From contig OY747712.1 of assembly GCA_963556495.2 (NCBI GenBank), positions 27,726,235 to 27,790,234 on the forward strand: a DNA stretch of 64,000 nucleotides, in the 5' to 3' direction. The position numbers and the translations under genes are program-made. The stretch comes from Valencia hispanica. Its lineage: Eukaryota; Chordata; Actinopteri; Cyprinodontiformes; Valenciidae. The first letter of the stretch is position 1. Each line of letters starts with the position of its first letter. The notes beneath the pieces are model-generated. The model was not told the origin of the DNA, made no database searches, and saw only the letters and a list, made by a program, of their open reading frames with translations. This document shows positions 1 through 13,154 of the stretch, one piece after another.

Positions 1-3000
1 CTGCAGTGCCACACCCGCACCTCATGAAACACGCTGCCTTCCTCCTCATCATCATCTTCCTCCTCCTCTTCTCCAGGAGACTCTGAGTGAGAGGTGGAGT
101 AACAGGAGTCAAATCTACTGCTCCTGTTTCGGGGCTTCCACTCTGGCTTGCTGTGGACGCAGACCTCGCCACCCTGGTCCTGCAAGGGAGCCAGCTGCTC
201 CAGACCGTTCAGCCTCTCTTCCTCCAGGAATGGACACATGTAGTCGCTGCGTGGAGTGAGCGAGTCGCTCTGTAGGTCATTATTAGTTGGAGGCCTATCC
301 CGGAAAGGACCATTGCTGCTAATGGAACCTACGAGACGAAGAGATTGTGGCACCTCGACATCTTGAGTCTCAGGGAGGCAAGGTTCTTCGCTGATAGGTT
401 CGGACATGGTGTCTGAGGGAGGAGCAGACAGTCAGAACATCTGGAAATGGCTGAGATGAATTATGGGAAGAAAATGTGAAGATGAGCGCTTTTTTCAGCG
501 GCGATGCATGATAACAGTGTGTGTTACAGAATAAGAGGATGACGATGACATTGGATACCTGGGTTCTCAGTGGACAAGGTGGAAGTCTGGCCATTGGTGT
601 TGGATTCTTCATCATTGAAGTCTTCCTCCTCCTCATCATCATCATCTAGAGATGCCCAGGCACGCAGCTTGGCCTCAGCAATGGCAAACTGCTCAGCCAC
701 TCCTAGTAGGGAAACATGTTTAGTTAAGACAATGTGAGCACAACACTAAGGCTCACAAGGTCATGACTCTTCTGGATACCAATCTAATTAAAGGTTAGTA
801 CATTTCCAGTAGTATTATGATTTCTTTTGATATGTGAAGTTTTTCACATCTTGTCACATTAAAAACAGTAATTTTAACATATTTTATTGGGTTTTTATGT
901 AATGGACTAACACAAAGATATACATAATGTCATATTTGTAAAATCAAAAGAAAGTAAGTAAAACTTTATTTATATAGCACCTTTCAAGGTAGAAATCACA
1001 AAGTGTTTCACGACAAAGGGGGGATAAAAATAAACAGTGCAGAATCACATAAAAGCAGATTTAAAAAGAAAGGTCTTAAGCTGGCCTTTAAAAGAGTCCC
1101 CAGTTCTCAGCGACAGGGGCAGTGAGTTCCAGAGCTACAGCCGAAAAAGCTCGGTCACCTTTAGTTTTAAGTCTGGTATAGAGAACAGTCAATAGATGTT
1201 GCTCACAGGACCTTAGCGCTCTGGAGGGAATGTATTGATGAAGTAGATCCGAAATGTATGCAGAGGTTTGTCCATGGGTAGCTCTCCATGTCAAAATCAG
1301 GATTTTAAATTTGACGCGATATGAAATCGGTAACCAGTGTAGATCCATGGAGTGATATGGCAAAATGTCGAGGACCTTGTTAAAAGCATCACAGCAGCGT
1401 TTTGAACAGTCTGCAGACGAGCAATAGAGGTTTCGGATAAACAATTATACAGCGCATTAAAACAGTCCAACCGAGATGATACAAAGGCATGAATAAGAAC
1501 TCCCATCTCTGGACGCGACGCTACATGGCTTAGTTTAGCAAGATTTCTTTGATGAAAAAAACAATTTCTCGTTAACAATTTAACATGGTTATGGAACATG
1601 AAAGCAGAGACAAACATTATTCTAAGGTTTTTAACAAAGTGCTTATCAGGGAGACCTAGGGGTAACTAAAAAGTCCTCAATCTTTTCTAAATTATTCCCG
1701 GATGCAAAGATGATTATTTCTAACACATGCTTTTCAGAATTTCATACAAATAAAAATAATTGGATGGACCCATCCGTGAACATAACATTTCCAGTCTTGC
1801 CACAGATTCTCAATTAGATTTGGGTCCAGATTTTGACTGGGCCATTCTAACACACCAATACACTTTTATTTAGCTCTGGCTGCATCAGCAAGGTAGTCCT
1901 GCTGGAAGGTGATCCTCCATCCCAGTTTCAAGACTTGTTCAGCCTCCAACAAGTTATCCTCCAGGATCTCTCTGTATTTAGCTTCATCTATCTTCCTATT
2001 AACTCTGATCAGGTTCCCTGGTCCAGCTGAGAAAAGGCATGACACTGCCACCTCCATGTTTCACTGTGATGACAGGGTGTTGATGATGTACAGTGTTAGT
2101 TTTTTATGTATGCGTTTTGCATGTAGGCCAAGAAGTAAATTTCTGCTCTAATCTGACCAAAGTGCTTTCTAGCACATGTTTACTCTTATGATTTTCTTGT
2201 TTCCACTCTTCCATAAAGATCAGATTTGTGGAGTGCAGAGCCAATACTTCAAATATTTAATATTTTTAATTACTGACAATTTTACATCAGTGTGGGGGAA
2301 TTTTGACCCACTCTGCTTCGCAGAATTGTTTTAATTCGGCCAAAATTGAGTATTTTCCATTACAAACAACCTGCTTAAAGTCCTCCCAGAGCATGCCAAT
2401 CAGATTTAACTCCAGTCTTTCTCTAGGGCCCCACAAAGCAGTCCTTTCTTTAATTCTTTGAGCCATTCAGAGGGGAACTTGCCGGTGGGACTTGTCTTGC
2501 ACTGTAAACCAAATGCATTTAGTCTTAATGCCACAAACCTATGGCTGGACATTTACTTTCAGGATTTTATGCTAAAGAGTACATATCATGGTTTCATCAC
2601 CTTGCAAATCATCCAGGTCCTGAACAACAAAGCAGCCCCAGGCCATCACACTACCACCATCGTGTTTGACAGGGAGTATAATATTCTTGTTCTGAAATAC
2701 ACTTAGTTTCCAACCAGATGTAATGAACCACAAACTTTCCAAAATGTTCTAGTTTTGTCTCATCAGTCAATATAATACTTTAGATAAAAATATGCTATAG
2801 TAGGATTTTGATTTAGTAATGCTTCTGCAGTTGTGTGATTGGGTAAAGCTAACTAGTTTAAGTCAGATGATTCATTCATTCATTCATTCATTCACATGCC
2901 ATGCAGCTTTACGTTTAACTTCATAGGACAACAAGCTAGATGGCTGTACAAAACAACTAGTCAGCCATGTTAGGCCGTATGTGGTCAGTATGAATGACTT

Positions 3001-4452
3001 GAACAAGAATGCACTACAATGCCCGTTTTATGTTTACAGAACATTTGTTTTGCGTGATTTTGTTCGGGTCATCTCTGTTTTTAGTCATACTTAGAGATAC
3101 AATCTCATAAGGTCTGTTTACTCAATATAGGCTACTTCTCATACGTTAAATCAAAGGAGTTCACGTTTATGGCTTCAAGACAGTCTCTTTATCCAAAATA
3201 TCCAAATAATCCATTAAAAATTTTCTTTGGTTGCCTTGAATGTGTCTCAGACATAATCAGCTGCCTGTAAAAGGAAAACCAATAACCCTGTCCTAACTTT
3301 CTGTTTTAAATGCTCATGGTGAGGCAACCTTTTAGCATTTTGCTGCGTTAATTAGGCTATCAAGACTAAAAGACTTTATAATGCGTGCCATGTACTCTAG
3401 CTTCGTCTACTCCCTGCTTTCCTCCCCCTCACATTATCTCCTCATCAAGCTGCAGCGATGTCACCAGCGCCAGAAAGGATGAGTCACAGCAAAAACAACA
3501 AGCGCTGCTGTACCGTCGGTGGGCAGCGAAGTGTTCTTAGAGTGTGTCTAATAGGCCACCATCTGCTGCCAAGACAAACCGGTGGCCGAGGCATCCTGTG
3601 GCTGCGCGGGGCCTTTCGAGTGGAGACAGAGGAGTTTTGAAGGGATTAGGCTCATGGCAGAAGGTGGGTGTCGATCACGAGACAATGCTGTAGTTAAACC
3701 ATGCTGAGTATATGCACATGTTTACAAAAAAAGACATGTGACTGTAACTGCTTTTAACTAGAATTAGTCCTGTGAAAACTGGATTTAAATTGTAAAACTT
3801 TCTGCAGGCTGAGGGTCAGAAAGGAGAAAAGAGGTGAATACCTGCAGCAAACCGAGCCTCCTTCTCCCCTTCAGTCAGACGACAGTAAGAGTTGAACTGG
3901 GACTGAGTGCCTGGTGGAGGACCGGTAGGCTTAGGCCAGCCTTTCCACTCTATGAGGTGGGCGACCCGGCCCTGAGCCAGGGAGGTGGGCTTAGTCACAT
4001 GATCCTTCACTGCCTGAGAGATACCTGGATCAAGTAGAGATGTAGAGGTCAGACACAGATTTTTAAATTCACAGATTAAAAATTTCATTTTAAAGACTTT
4101 CTTTACCATTCAATGACGATCTGGCGAGCGCTGCAAATTCATGGATGCCGACAGTTTTCCTTGAGTCTGCTGGAGATTTTCCCGACTTTGGAATCATTTC
4201 ACTCTCTTCAAATTTCACCTGCAATAAACATGACATTTCATCAAATTTGGCATAGATTGTTTTTTGCATTTGCACATGAAATCCAGCAGCTATTTAATCT
4301 CCCAACAACCAGCTTACATTTCTAAACATACCCACTGTTGCAAATTTTATGATGAAAATACACCACCAGATAAAAACTTCAGTGTAAATTTTTCCTACCT
4401 CTTCCACTCTTTGCCTCTCCATTTGTTCACTACTATTGGTGCTGAACGTCAT
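1..4452 (-). CDS. fam131a: FAM131A family protein, 5 exons, C-terminus off the left edge
   Basis: Coding exons on the minus strand: 4399-4452 (ATG at 4452), 4107-4218, 3842-4024, 559-702 and 1-412. All junctions are GT-AG and phases match (0,1,1,1). About 301 residues are present, and the frame is still open at position 1. The start reads [18 protein letters not shown]. The family core is clear: [40 protein letters not shown], then [20 protein letters not shown]. It is followed by an acidic serine-rich tail (DDDDEEEED and a second E/D run near 70). FAM131 proteins have no established molecular function. The core fits FAM131A better than FAM131B/C as I remember them ([17 protein letters not shown]), and FAM131A is the neighbour of EIF4G1 in mammals too. 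Roughly the last 60 residues are probably outside the window, judged from the human length. Confidence 0.93.
955..1690 (-). mobile_element. 5'-truncated, frameshifted L2-like LINE (reverse transcriptase C-terminus)
   Basis: Two overlapping minus-strand frames (1297-1617 and 1088-1444) give the C-terminal part of an L2/CR1-type reverse transcriptase: [19 protein letters not shown], then [20 protein letters not shown], then [14 protein letters not shown]. The change of frame around 1300-1440 shows a frameshift. The 3' end lies at about 955, where the complement carries the usual tail, GGTGCTATATAAATAAAG. It is dead. Confidence 0.8.
1760..2250 (-). mobile_element. Tc1-like transposase fragment
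   Basis: The minus strand around 1866-2010 reads [20 protein letters not shown] and [11 protein letters not shown]. This matches the Tc1 transposase segment just before the second catalytic aspartate (GAKYR-ILEENLL...[10 protein letters not shown]). No terminal repeat is recognised. Stops and small indels show it is dead. Confidence 0.8.
2290..2790 (-). mobile_element. Second, older Tc1-like fragment
   Basis: The plus strand carries the antisense of a fish Tc1 transposase: 'agcagccccaggccatcac', 'accaccatcgtgtttgaca', and a segment resembling 'ttccaaaatgttc..ttttgtctcatcagtc'. It has no open frame of useful length. Confidence 0.6.
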
Positions 4453-6420
4453 TGCGGACACGCAGTGATGGTTTCAGGGAGCGGTAAACCTACACAACTA
4501 AACATCACAGCTCTGCTTTGCTGGTTTAAACATCCAGTCAGACAAGCAGACAGCAATGCCCTAAATTTGCCACACAGATGCTGCTAAAGCCACAGTAAGC
4601 CGTTGAAACCGGTTCGAGTGGTCAGAGGTGGAGGGAGCAGAGGGCTGGGGCAGCAGTCTCTATTTGACTGAGGAGACATATGGCGTGTGGGTAAAGCAGC
4701 TCTAGCCGGGTGCCCTTACCGCAAAGCCGCTGATTGAAACAGATACTGCTACCTAATGAACTCCGTGCCCTCCAAAGGCAAACTCACATGACCAACTAGA
4801 TCTGTTGGACAAGAAAGATTCAAAATATGCCCCGTTTCTGGGAGTTTTAACAAGTAGGAGACACTTACCCCAGCAAACATGCATGACTTAACAGATATTG
4901 TTAAGCAGATTGGCTCCTAAAGCAGCTAAGAAAGAAAATCTTTCTGGCGGTGGTAAAAGGCTTACACTGCAGTCAAGCATGACAGGAAATGTGAGCAAGC
5001 AGGCAGGCAGGGAACTCCAGGAAGAAGCGATATGATGGTGGAAACAGTTTCTAGAGCTCAGGTGACAGTCAACGCTCCCCAGAGAAGAGCTTCAGTCTGA
5101 AAAACACACCCGTGAGATGACACTCATGCTGAACGCTGACAAACACAGGGGGGCGTGGAGCTCTGAAAGGCCCCCTCCTGAGATCCAGGCGAACAGATTT
5201 AAGCACAGCGGACAGCTCAACATTTTAATGGGGATTGTTGTAAGTCACGTGCAATTAAGCTGCATTTGTATGCTTTTTATTAATTTCATTTCATTTTTTA
5301 CTTATTTTTAGTTATTTGCCAAAAAAAGAAAAAGAACAATTCAAACAAATTGAAAATTATAGACAAGCTGCACTACAGGTAATTTTATCTTTGCGTTTTC
5401 TTTTGTTAAACATATACTGTTTCCTACATATCGACAGAATAAAGAAAAGTACTTTTGCCAGTTTTCAATTTCTACCGTCTACTTTTAACACATTTGTTAA
5501 AATAATGACAAACAACAGATCTAATGATTAAAAACTACTGATCGGGGTTTTCTTGGTTGCATCAAAGTATGTGTTCTGTTTGTTGTGTTTATTGACCAAG
5601 AAAGTTGAGTTCCTATTTTTGCATAATTGCAATTGATGCATAAATATGGGGGAAAAAAATCCTATTCAGATTTCTCATTTTTTGGTCTGCAGACCACCAC
5701 TCAGAACCAATTGCCAGTCTCTGGCTGATTGATTAGTACAACAGTAAAACAACCCCCAAAAACAACAAAAAAACTTGTTTAAAGAATCTTTTTTTAATTT
5801 ATCTAATTAAAATTCCTCAAAAGAATAACACAAATGAACCCCTTTAAGTAATAGATCTATTTTACACATAGTTCAGATTTGGGCTTTTTTAAATTCTCAT
5901 TTTGCCTGATTTGGAACTCCTTTTGGACAAAGTCTTAGTCATTAATGTCAAAAAATTCAAACATATTCCCTTCCCCCCCCCCCATGTTAAGTGTGCCAGA
6001 AAGGTAGGTTTTTGTAAAAACTATTTAAAGAAAATCAAACAATCTGAGTCAGCCTGAAATAATCATTTTACAGTGATCATTAATTAATTCAGTTGTTTTC
6101 TACCAGTTAAGTGTTTTTGTTTGTTTTGTGTATTTTTGTCATATTTGATTGAAGATTGTGTTTTATTTTGTTTACAGGGTGGTGTAAATTTATTTCATGT
6201 TCTCACAAGTTAAGGACATTTTTGCAACTCTGCTATTAAAGTATTTTATCATTAAACATTTTAAATAAAGGAACCATCAGGACCCATGTTCTAATTCTAA
6301 AACCTAATTTCATTATTTTTAACCATTACCTTAAAAACCTAAATAACTATCAGAAGAAAAATTGATTGAACAGCTCCTTGTGCACTTGAGATTTGAATAC
6401 AAAGTCCTTTTGCTTGTTTG
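4453..6420. other. Upstream of fam131a ATG, no gene recognised
   Basis: This is probably the 5' UTR intron of fam131a if the candidate leader exon near 9.4 kb is right. It is GC-richer from about 4600 to 5230 and AT-rich after that. A tRNA-like patch near 4690-4740 is too degenerate to call a SINE. There is a short C run at about 5972-5982. Confidence 0.5.
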
Positions 6421-6429
6421 TATTAGAGC

Positions 6430-7545
6430 AACCTGCAAATGTGATTTGCTTTAATCCTACAGGTCAAGCAGATCCGTTAGGTTTCCAGAGAAACGTTTTC
6501 TGTTGGTAGCTGTTGGTAAGATAATGCTAAAACTAATATAGGCTTCTGAACCCATCCAAACCCTAAAGAAATGCATCGAGCAAATCAATCGATAGATGTG
6601 CCATAACTTTCTCCAGCTTAACAGAAACAAAACTGAAGTAATCATTTTTTCCAACCTAAAGAGGAACGATCAAGAGTCAGCACACAGCTTCAGTTAATAC
6701 AGCTAGAAACTTCTGATCATGCCTGAAACCTAGGTGTAGTAATGGACTCAGACCTGAACCTCCAAGGTCACATAAAGTCAATAACAAGGTCAGAGTTTTA
6801 TCACCTTTCAACATTTCTAGGATTAAAGGACTGATGTCGCAATGGGACCTTAGAAAACTCATCCATGCGTTTATCTTTAGTCAGATTGATTACTGCAACA
6901 GCGTCGTCACAAGTCTGCCTAAAAAGTCAATCGGACAGCTGCAGCGGATCCAGAACGCTGCTGCTCGTGTCCTCACTAGAACCAGGAAAGTAGAGCACAT
7001 CACCCCAGTTCTAAAGTCCTTACACTGGCTCCCTGTAGCTCAGAGAATAGACTTCAAAATACTTTTACTAGTTTATAAATCATTGAATGGCTTAGGACCA
7101 AAGTATATTGTTGACCTGTTGTCACTGTACCAACCACCCAGACCACTCAGGTCCTCCAACTCAAGCCTACTAAACATCCCTAGACTCAGAACCAAACATG
7201 GAGAAGCAGCTTTCAGTTTCTATGCTCCTCTAATCTGGAACAGACTTCCTGACAAGTTGACAGAGCTGCTTTAAATCAAAACTAAAAACTCATCTGTTTA
7301 GAATTGCGTTTGAGTAAACGATTAATGTCATATGTATCATATGTATCCATGCTTTATTGCTATTTTTCATGCTTTGTGTCTCATCTGTTGTGTGTTTCAT
7401 GCTAAATTGCTGCTTTTATTTCCGATGTTATATTTTATTTTTTTCTTTATCACCAAATCATGTAAAGCACCTTGAATTACCCTGTTGTTGAAAGTGTGCT
7501 GTACAAATAAATTGCCTTGCTTTGCCTTCATATTATTTTCACCTT
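6430..7545 (+). mobile_element. 5'-truncated L2-like LINE with preserved 3' end
   Basis: The plus frame 6834-7274 reads LIHAFIFSQIDYCNSVVTSL, IQNAAARVLTRTRKVEHITP, LKSLHWLPVAQRIDFKILLL, and LRTKHGEAAFSFYAPLIWNR. This is the C-terminal reverse transcriptase region of an L2-type non-LTR element. A related upstream frame with stops starts near 6430. The 3' UTR (GTAAAGCACCTTGAATTACC...GTGCTGTACAAATAAATTG) ends in a short TTGCC/TTGCT repeat at about 7510-7530, as these elements do. It was truncated on insertion and then decayed by frameshift. Confidence 0.88.
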
Positions 7546-9396
7546 TGGACAACCTTCCTAAAGACCTCCGAGCAGACTGTTGATTTTTTTTCAAAAAGCA
7601 AATGAAAAACTGAACTCTTTTGGCTTGAACTTTAGTAATCCCCTTATCGTTTTACTATATTTTTTATAAATAATGTTTATAAAATTTTAATTAAGTTCTA
7701 TCTTTATTTGTTTCTATAAAATTTTTAATTAGTCTTTAATAGTGTTCAAGTTTTTAAATGTTTTTATTAGCATTTTAGATTGTATCACAAACGAAATGTA
7801 CTTATGATTTATCTTAAATTATTTCTCCATTTCGAACGGATTTAAGTTTAATATAAAACTTCATTCTAGGCATCTAAAAATTATTTTTATTCAAGTAGCA
7901 TAGGGTTTGGTTGTGATTGCTGAATGAAGCTCCTTGTTTTAACGGTGTTGTGGGAAACTTTTTTTTTTTAAATCCAAGCAGTGTTAAGGTGAAAAGCAGG
8001 GCGACAGATTAGATTGCTATATATACTGTACCAATCAGAATAACTATAGCAACACAACGTTCAACCGTAAAATAAATTACTGAGTGAAGGTCAGATAATT
8101 TTGCTGAAGAAAATTAGATTTATTGAAAAGTTAGACCCATCGCAGATGCCAAAGAGCACATATAGACCAGGTTCTGACTCCTTAAGGTCATATTCTGATG
8201 TGAACTCCTTCATGTTGTCAATGAAGCGTATAGAGGAAGTCTAGTTGGGTAATAAATGCATCAATGTCTTACCCAGTATAAACAGGGTTTTAATCATTGG
8301 TAAGGTGAGAACATTTTTATGTTTTTTAAACTATTAAGTGGTAACAGTCACAAATCTTAATATGAAAAAGTGCAACTCCACATCATGTCCTTAAACAGCT
8401 ATCAAAAGACCTTAAGCTGGTGAGACCTAGAGGTTTGCAGAAGCAATAAACCAGTAACAGTAACGGAGACTAAGCTGATATGAAGTGATATGAGCAGAAA
8501 ACGAATGCAGGGTTACTTCTGCAGTGGTGTGTGGGCAACACATTCTTAAGTCCTCCAGAATGACAGGCAGGAAGTTAGTTGACCTACTACTGCTACCATC
8601 CAATTGTACTGTGTGTTTGGGTCCAAGGCACCAAAAATGGCTCTAGGGCCCACATCCTCCGAAACCAGGCCCTGCGCCTGACTGTAATGAAAGGTTTTTG
8701 ACTGATGAAGAAATTATGAGGTGATCAAATGTTATTTTTTTGAAAATAAATACAACACCTGCATAATATGTTCATGCTGTAGAGTCCCTCTTAAATCCCC
8801 AAACTGCGTGTTGCCAACTCTCTGCATCAGATAAAGGAGCTAATTAAGCCAAACGAATACGATTTGTGGCTGTGACTGCAGCTAAAACGCTTAGGCTGTT
8901 TGGATTATTGCTCCCCACCAAGCTTAAACAAGCGTACAACATCCCTCTAAGATAACTGCTGTCTCGTCTGGCACCTTTTGGACACCGATTTCGACTTATA
9001 TGACCAACAAGTGGGAGGGTGAAGCCACTCTGCCCGCAGCTCTGTGAATGGAGCGAGGCTGCAGTGCAGAAACCACACTTGTTGGGGTTTTTTAAATGGT
9101 GCATTCAAGCAGCAGAAGCGAAACGCTTACATCTGAATTACGCACCAATCCGCCATTGATGAGAGCAAGTCTGCAGCCTGCAATTATGACAAAGTGGGAA
9201 TAAAAAAAAAGAAAAAAAGAGAGGCGCAGATGGAAACAGCAGCCGACGTGCTGAAGCCTCTGAAGTCTCAATCTGCATACCAATAGCTCTGTACCTGCAC
9301 CAGATAAACAGCCCTCCTTCATGAGCCTCCTAACAACGCTGCTTCTGATCCCCATCATAGCTGCTCTCCCCCTCTTCGTCTTTCTCGGCCACCTAC
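7546..9396. other. Intergenic / leader intron, nothing recognised
   Basis: AT-rich unique-looking sequence without a convincing ORF, RNA gene or repeat. Short open frames at 8844-9358 have no recognisable motif. Confidence 0.5.
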
Positions 9397-9560
9397 CTGG
9401 AAGTCGGACCGCGGCGGCTCATTGTTTGGCGCTTAATCGTCTCCCGATCCGATCAACAGATGATACCGCGGGGTTTGTCCTTCAAGCTGCGGGCTCTGCG
9501 GCTGAGCAGCGACGCTACAGTGACGGCCGAGACATCTCCGCAACTCCAGCTTCATGGGCT
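9397..9560 (-). promoter_or_regulatory. Candidate non-coding first exon / CpG-rich promoter of fam131a
   Basis: Roughly 9370-9560 is locally GC- and CpG-rich in otherwise AT-rich DNA. On the minus strand it contains a very good donor, CTTCCAG|GTAGGTGG, ending an exon at 9397. It lies about 5 kb upstream of the fam131a ATG, and an acceptor-like TTGTGTAG sits upstream of that ATG. A short ATG reading MSRRGPTS before the donor does not continue in frame into the coding exons tested, so it would be a leader exon with a small upstream ORF. The upstream boundary is a guess. Confidence 0.35.
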
Positions 9561-11325
9561 GCACTACATCTACTCGGGCGCACCATTTGTTGGTCTGTAT
9601 ATGGGTTACATATAGGCTGAAGGCTGTCCAAATGTCTCCCGATGGCGAGCGTCATCAAAGCAAGGCGGTGTCATCTCTTCACCGCCCCCCACCTCTTCTT
9701 CTCGTCTCTGTGCTGCCAAGAAGATCCAGCAACCTGCAGATTCTATCCAAGAATCACTGCAACACACTTCGCTTCATCAGAGAGGTTCAGACATATGCAG
9801 TCGCTCAGTAAACGACTCTTAAAAAAAACAAAACACACACACACACACACATGCAGGATGTCGCCTTTCTTTGAAAGATCAGGTAAATACGTTCAATTAG
9901 GTCAATAAGTTATAAAGCTTTCCTCTTCTTGACTGAGCATTTTGCGCAAGGACTTCCAAAAGAAAAAAAAGAAAAATTTAACAAGGCATATAGAAACATT
10001 CAATCTTTCATGTTCAGGGGAGCTTTTAATATCTTATAATGCCTCATAAGCTTAAAATAAACGTGAGGATTCAGGCTGAAAGGTGGAATCCTTGAAAGGG
10101 TCAATTGAGAACCATGTGGGCTAATATACAAAAACAGGTAGAAATCTCTGGCCTTTTCGTTTATAGTTTAACTTAATTTGACATCAGCCAACTATATTCC
10201 AAAAATATAGAAATGTCTGGTATAATGAAACAAAACGTTACTTAGATAAGTGTTTTTTTAATTGCAATAATTTAAAAGAAGTGCTGTAGCCTATTCATTA
10301 GTCCAATTAACATCAAAGCCCCCTTATCACTTTGATCATACTTTTTCTTAATTCAATTTATCAGTTTAACTGTATTATGTGGAATAAACCGAACACTGAA
10401 GTCCAAAAAGAAATAGTTTTGGGAAAAAAGATACACTCTAGATCCATTTAGCCCCCCCCCTCCTCAAATGGCCTGCTAGATTTGATTAGATATGTTCAAC
10501 GCATTAAGCATTTTACTGTTTTGGTTGTTAACATTCTAGGGCTACAAATTCTCTGATCACATTCTCAGTGGTGGAGAAGCAGAGTAAATGGCAGATATGA
10601 GAGTTTTTCATATGTTTGTAATGTGCTTCACACATCTAACGCAGCAGCTGTACATAGATTCCCGGAGGATCTACTGAGTTTGGTCCTATTAACATTAGGC
10701 ATAGTTTAATTGAGGTTTTTTCTGAGTATGGAGTGGGTTGTGGGGATTGTAGATAGGAAGATGTAAAGGATGCTTTATGGTTGCTTAAAACAACCATGTA
10801 GAAAACTCTTCTGAAAATGTGTGTAATATTAGTCCTTAGCACTCATTGGGCAAGAGGCAGGTTACACCTTGGACAGGTTAACAGTCCATCGCAGGGCTCG
10901 TAATAAGACATCGTTTGAAGAGGAAAATAAGTGCAAGAGACAATAGGCTGCTCATCTAAAATGTGCTCAATTGCTTAAAAATAGAAAGAAAACCAGAAAG
11001 AAGATGGATCAAAGAAAAGCTTAAACGGTCGACGTGACAACTGATCCGCTCCAGAGGGATGGAAGGTTTTACATTTACTAGTGGAAATTGTAGGCAACCT
11101 ATTTAAAGCCAAGTTATCGGCAATAAGCCCCCAAAAGGTCTAATTTTAGAAAAACAGATGGATTCAAGAGGTTACAATGTGTCTCGACCTATTCCCGGGT
11201 TTACAGACAAATTAAAAAACCTTCTGTGGCCCAATGAAAGCAATTCGAACCCCCAAAATGTTGAATTTAAACCACGATACACTGAAAACTCAGAAGCATG
11301 GCTCAGCAACCATACTATGATTTGA

Positions 11326-11329
<4 letters not shown>

Positions 11330-11372
<43 letters not shown>
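11330..11372. repeat. (TA)n microsatellite
   Basis: About 43 nt of uninterrupted TA dinucleotides. Confidence 0.95.
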
Positions 11373-11377
<5 letters not shown>

Positions 11378-11690
11378 CAATGACCCCAAACACCAGTAAC
11401 AGAGCAGCACTTAGGTTCAAGACCAACAAGATTAATGTACAGATTCCTGGACCTTATTCCAATGGGAAACTAGTAGGGTGTCGTCAAACGTGCCGTTTGA
11501 GGAAAAAACAGGAAATGTGGAGGAATTGCAGATTGTACTCCAGTCATGTTATGGGTGGACAACTTGTTCAGAGTTGCCAAAAGCTGGTCAAGCTGATGCA
11601 CACATGAAGCAATTCCCACAGAAGTACTTCCAATGTGTTCAATTGTCCATAAGATTCTATAAATCCTAACAGTGGTAATTAAAAATACAA
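11373..11690 (+). mobile_element. Degraded Tc1-like fragment
   Basis: Directly after the TA repeat comes 'agacaatgaccccaaacac', followed later by 'caagattaatgt' and 'acttgttcagagttgcc'. These resemble the QDNDPKH region and downstream part of Tc1 transposases read on the plus strand. There is no intact frame. Confidence 0.45.
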
Positions 11691-12919
11691 CTCCATCATG
11701 AAGATTTAGCTAAAAATAAAGATCTAAAGACGTTACTGAAGGAGATAAAAGAAGCCGTTGACCAGACCTCAGGAGAAGCAGTCAAGGTTAGTAGCAGCTG
11801 CTTTACTGCCCCATCAGGTTTGGGCCACAGACCTGATCCTCTGCTCTCCTACTTGGAGCTTTTAATGTTGCCTGATAAGGAAAACACCTCGATCAGCTTC
11901 ACGGTTGGTACGAGACAACACTCCCAGTCAATCCGTAAACGTTTAGAAGCATTCAACACATTTCAAGACTCGAACTCTGCACAGCAACTTAAGTCATTTA
12001 TTGTAATGTTTATGTCACCTCATCTTTCCAGTTTCCGATGCAAAAGAAGCAATCATTTCTTAAATAAAGAAAGCCCAAAAAATATTTACAAATTCAAATA
12101 AAACTAATAATCATTGAATTATCTAAAGCACCTCTCTGCATCTGGACAAGTGTGGTTTCTGTTGAGAAAGGAGACACTGCAATTACATCAGAAATTCATC
12201 GTTTCTGAAAAACTGAAAGAAAAATTCATCATATATTTACAGAAAGGTCCTGAAATTAGTTTCCACTTAAAGTAGAAAAGGCTTTCGGATCACTTCTGTG
12301 TTTGTTTGTTTTTTTTCCCCCAACTGTATATATTTAATTTCATCAAGTCATTTTTTCCCCCCCAGCAGATTTCAAGTTTCTAACGGTGATTGGGTTGATA
12401 AATGTCAGGTGAAAGTACAGAAGAGGTAAAGTCAGTGTGGTTCACTACCGGGGATGGGAAAGGATGGCTTAGAGGAAGCATTAAGACCACCCCCCTGTAG
12501 TCAAAGTCAACATCGGTTCTCTGTAAGCTCATGATAGGAAACAGGAAGAGAGAAAATAGACAACCTTTGCATTAAAAACTCCATCTGTCTAATTAAGTTC
12601 AAGTCCTTAATGTCAAACATTTTGTCCACTGAATTTTTAATCGAAGCACACTTCAGTCATGCTGCACACTCCAGTAAAAGACAGAGAGAGGACCTGTGAA
12701 ATAGATCGTTCCAAGAGGTCCATGAGTCAGGGAACCCACCGCACCCACACACCTGCTGCTGCTTCCTGCAGGTCAGAGGATATTAGGCATAATCGTCTAG
12801 AACAATGAAAAAGCAGCCAGTTGGTTTGTGTTACTGTGAAAAAAAAAAAAACGTTTCGTAGTGATGTGTGGATTTCTCACACGTCATTAACAAGCAGTCC
12901 TGCTGAGTGTGTTTTCAAG

Positions 12920-12925
12920 TTTATT
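12920..12925 (-). terminator. Probable eif4g1 poly(A) signal
   Basis: AATAAA on the minus strand, 230 nt downstream of the eif4g1 stop codon at 13155. A T/G-rich stretch follows. It is the first good signal after the stop, and others further on are possible. Confidence 0.6.
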
Positions 12926-13154
12926 TCATGAGGACACTTGCTGTGTAAAGCAGGAGAAGAGGGAAGGGAGAAATGATTGCTTTCAGAGTTCATCTCTCAA
13001 AGAAAAACAAAAACAAAACAAAAATAAAATAAAGATTTATCCTCATTGAGGATTGATTTGAGTCTGCCACTCTGGGCTAAATATATTGTCTACTACTGTT
13101 CGCAGTTGCCTGCAGATCCCCCCCACCCCGGTCTTGATGAAAGCAGGATATTCC

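Larger units (their letters stand above)
703..3841. other. fam131a intron 3, mostly transposon debris
   Basis: This 3.1-kb intron holds a 5'-truncated L2-like LINE (about 955-1690) and two Tc1-like transposase fragments (about 1760-2250 and 2290-2790). A short ATTC tandem run lies at about 2871-2893. From about 2800 to 3841 I recognise no feature. The GC-richer patch at 3440-3650 has a short open frame but no recognisable protein. Confidence 0.6.
9661..12910. other. Intergenic region between fam131a and eif4g1
   Basis: No gene is supported. It contains a short CA run at about 9834-9850, a fragment of a common fish repeat at about 10836-10910 ('gggcaagaggcaggttacac...cagtccatcgcagggct'), a TA microsatellite at 11330-11372 and a degraded Tc1-like stretch to about 11690. 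The remainder is unassigned. Confidence 0.55.

Noticed and set aside
8844..9908. Cluster of 85-99-aa ORFs on both strands near 9 kb
   Set aside because: CpG-rich DNA lowers stop frequency. No motif, no consistent splice structure as a coding gene.
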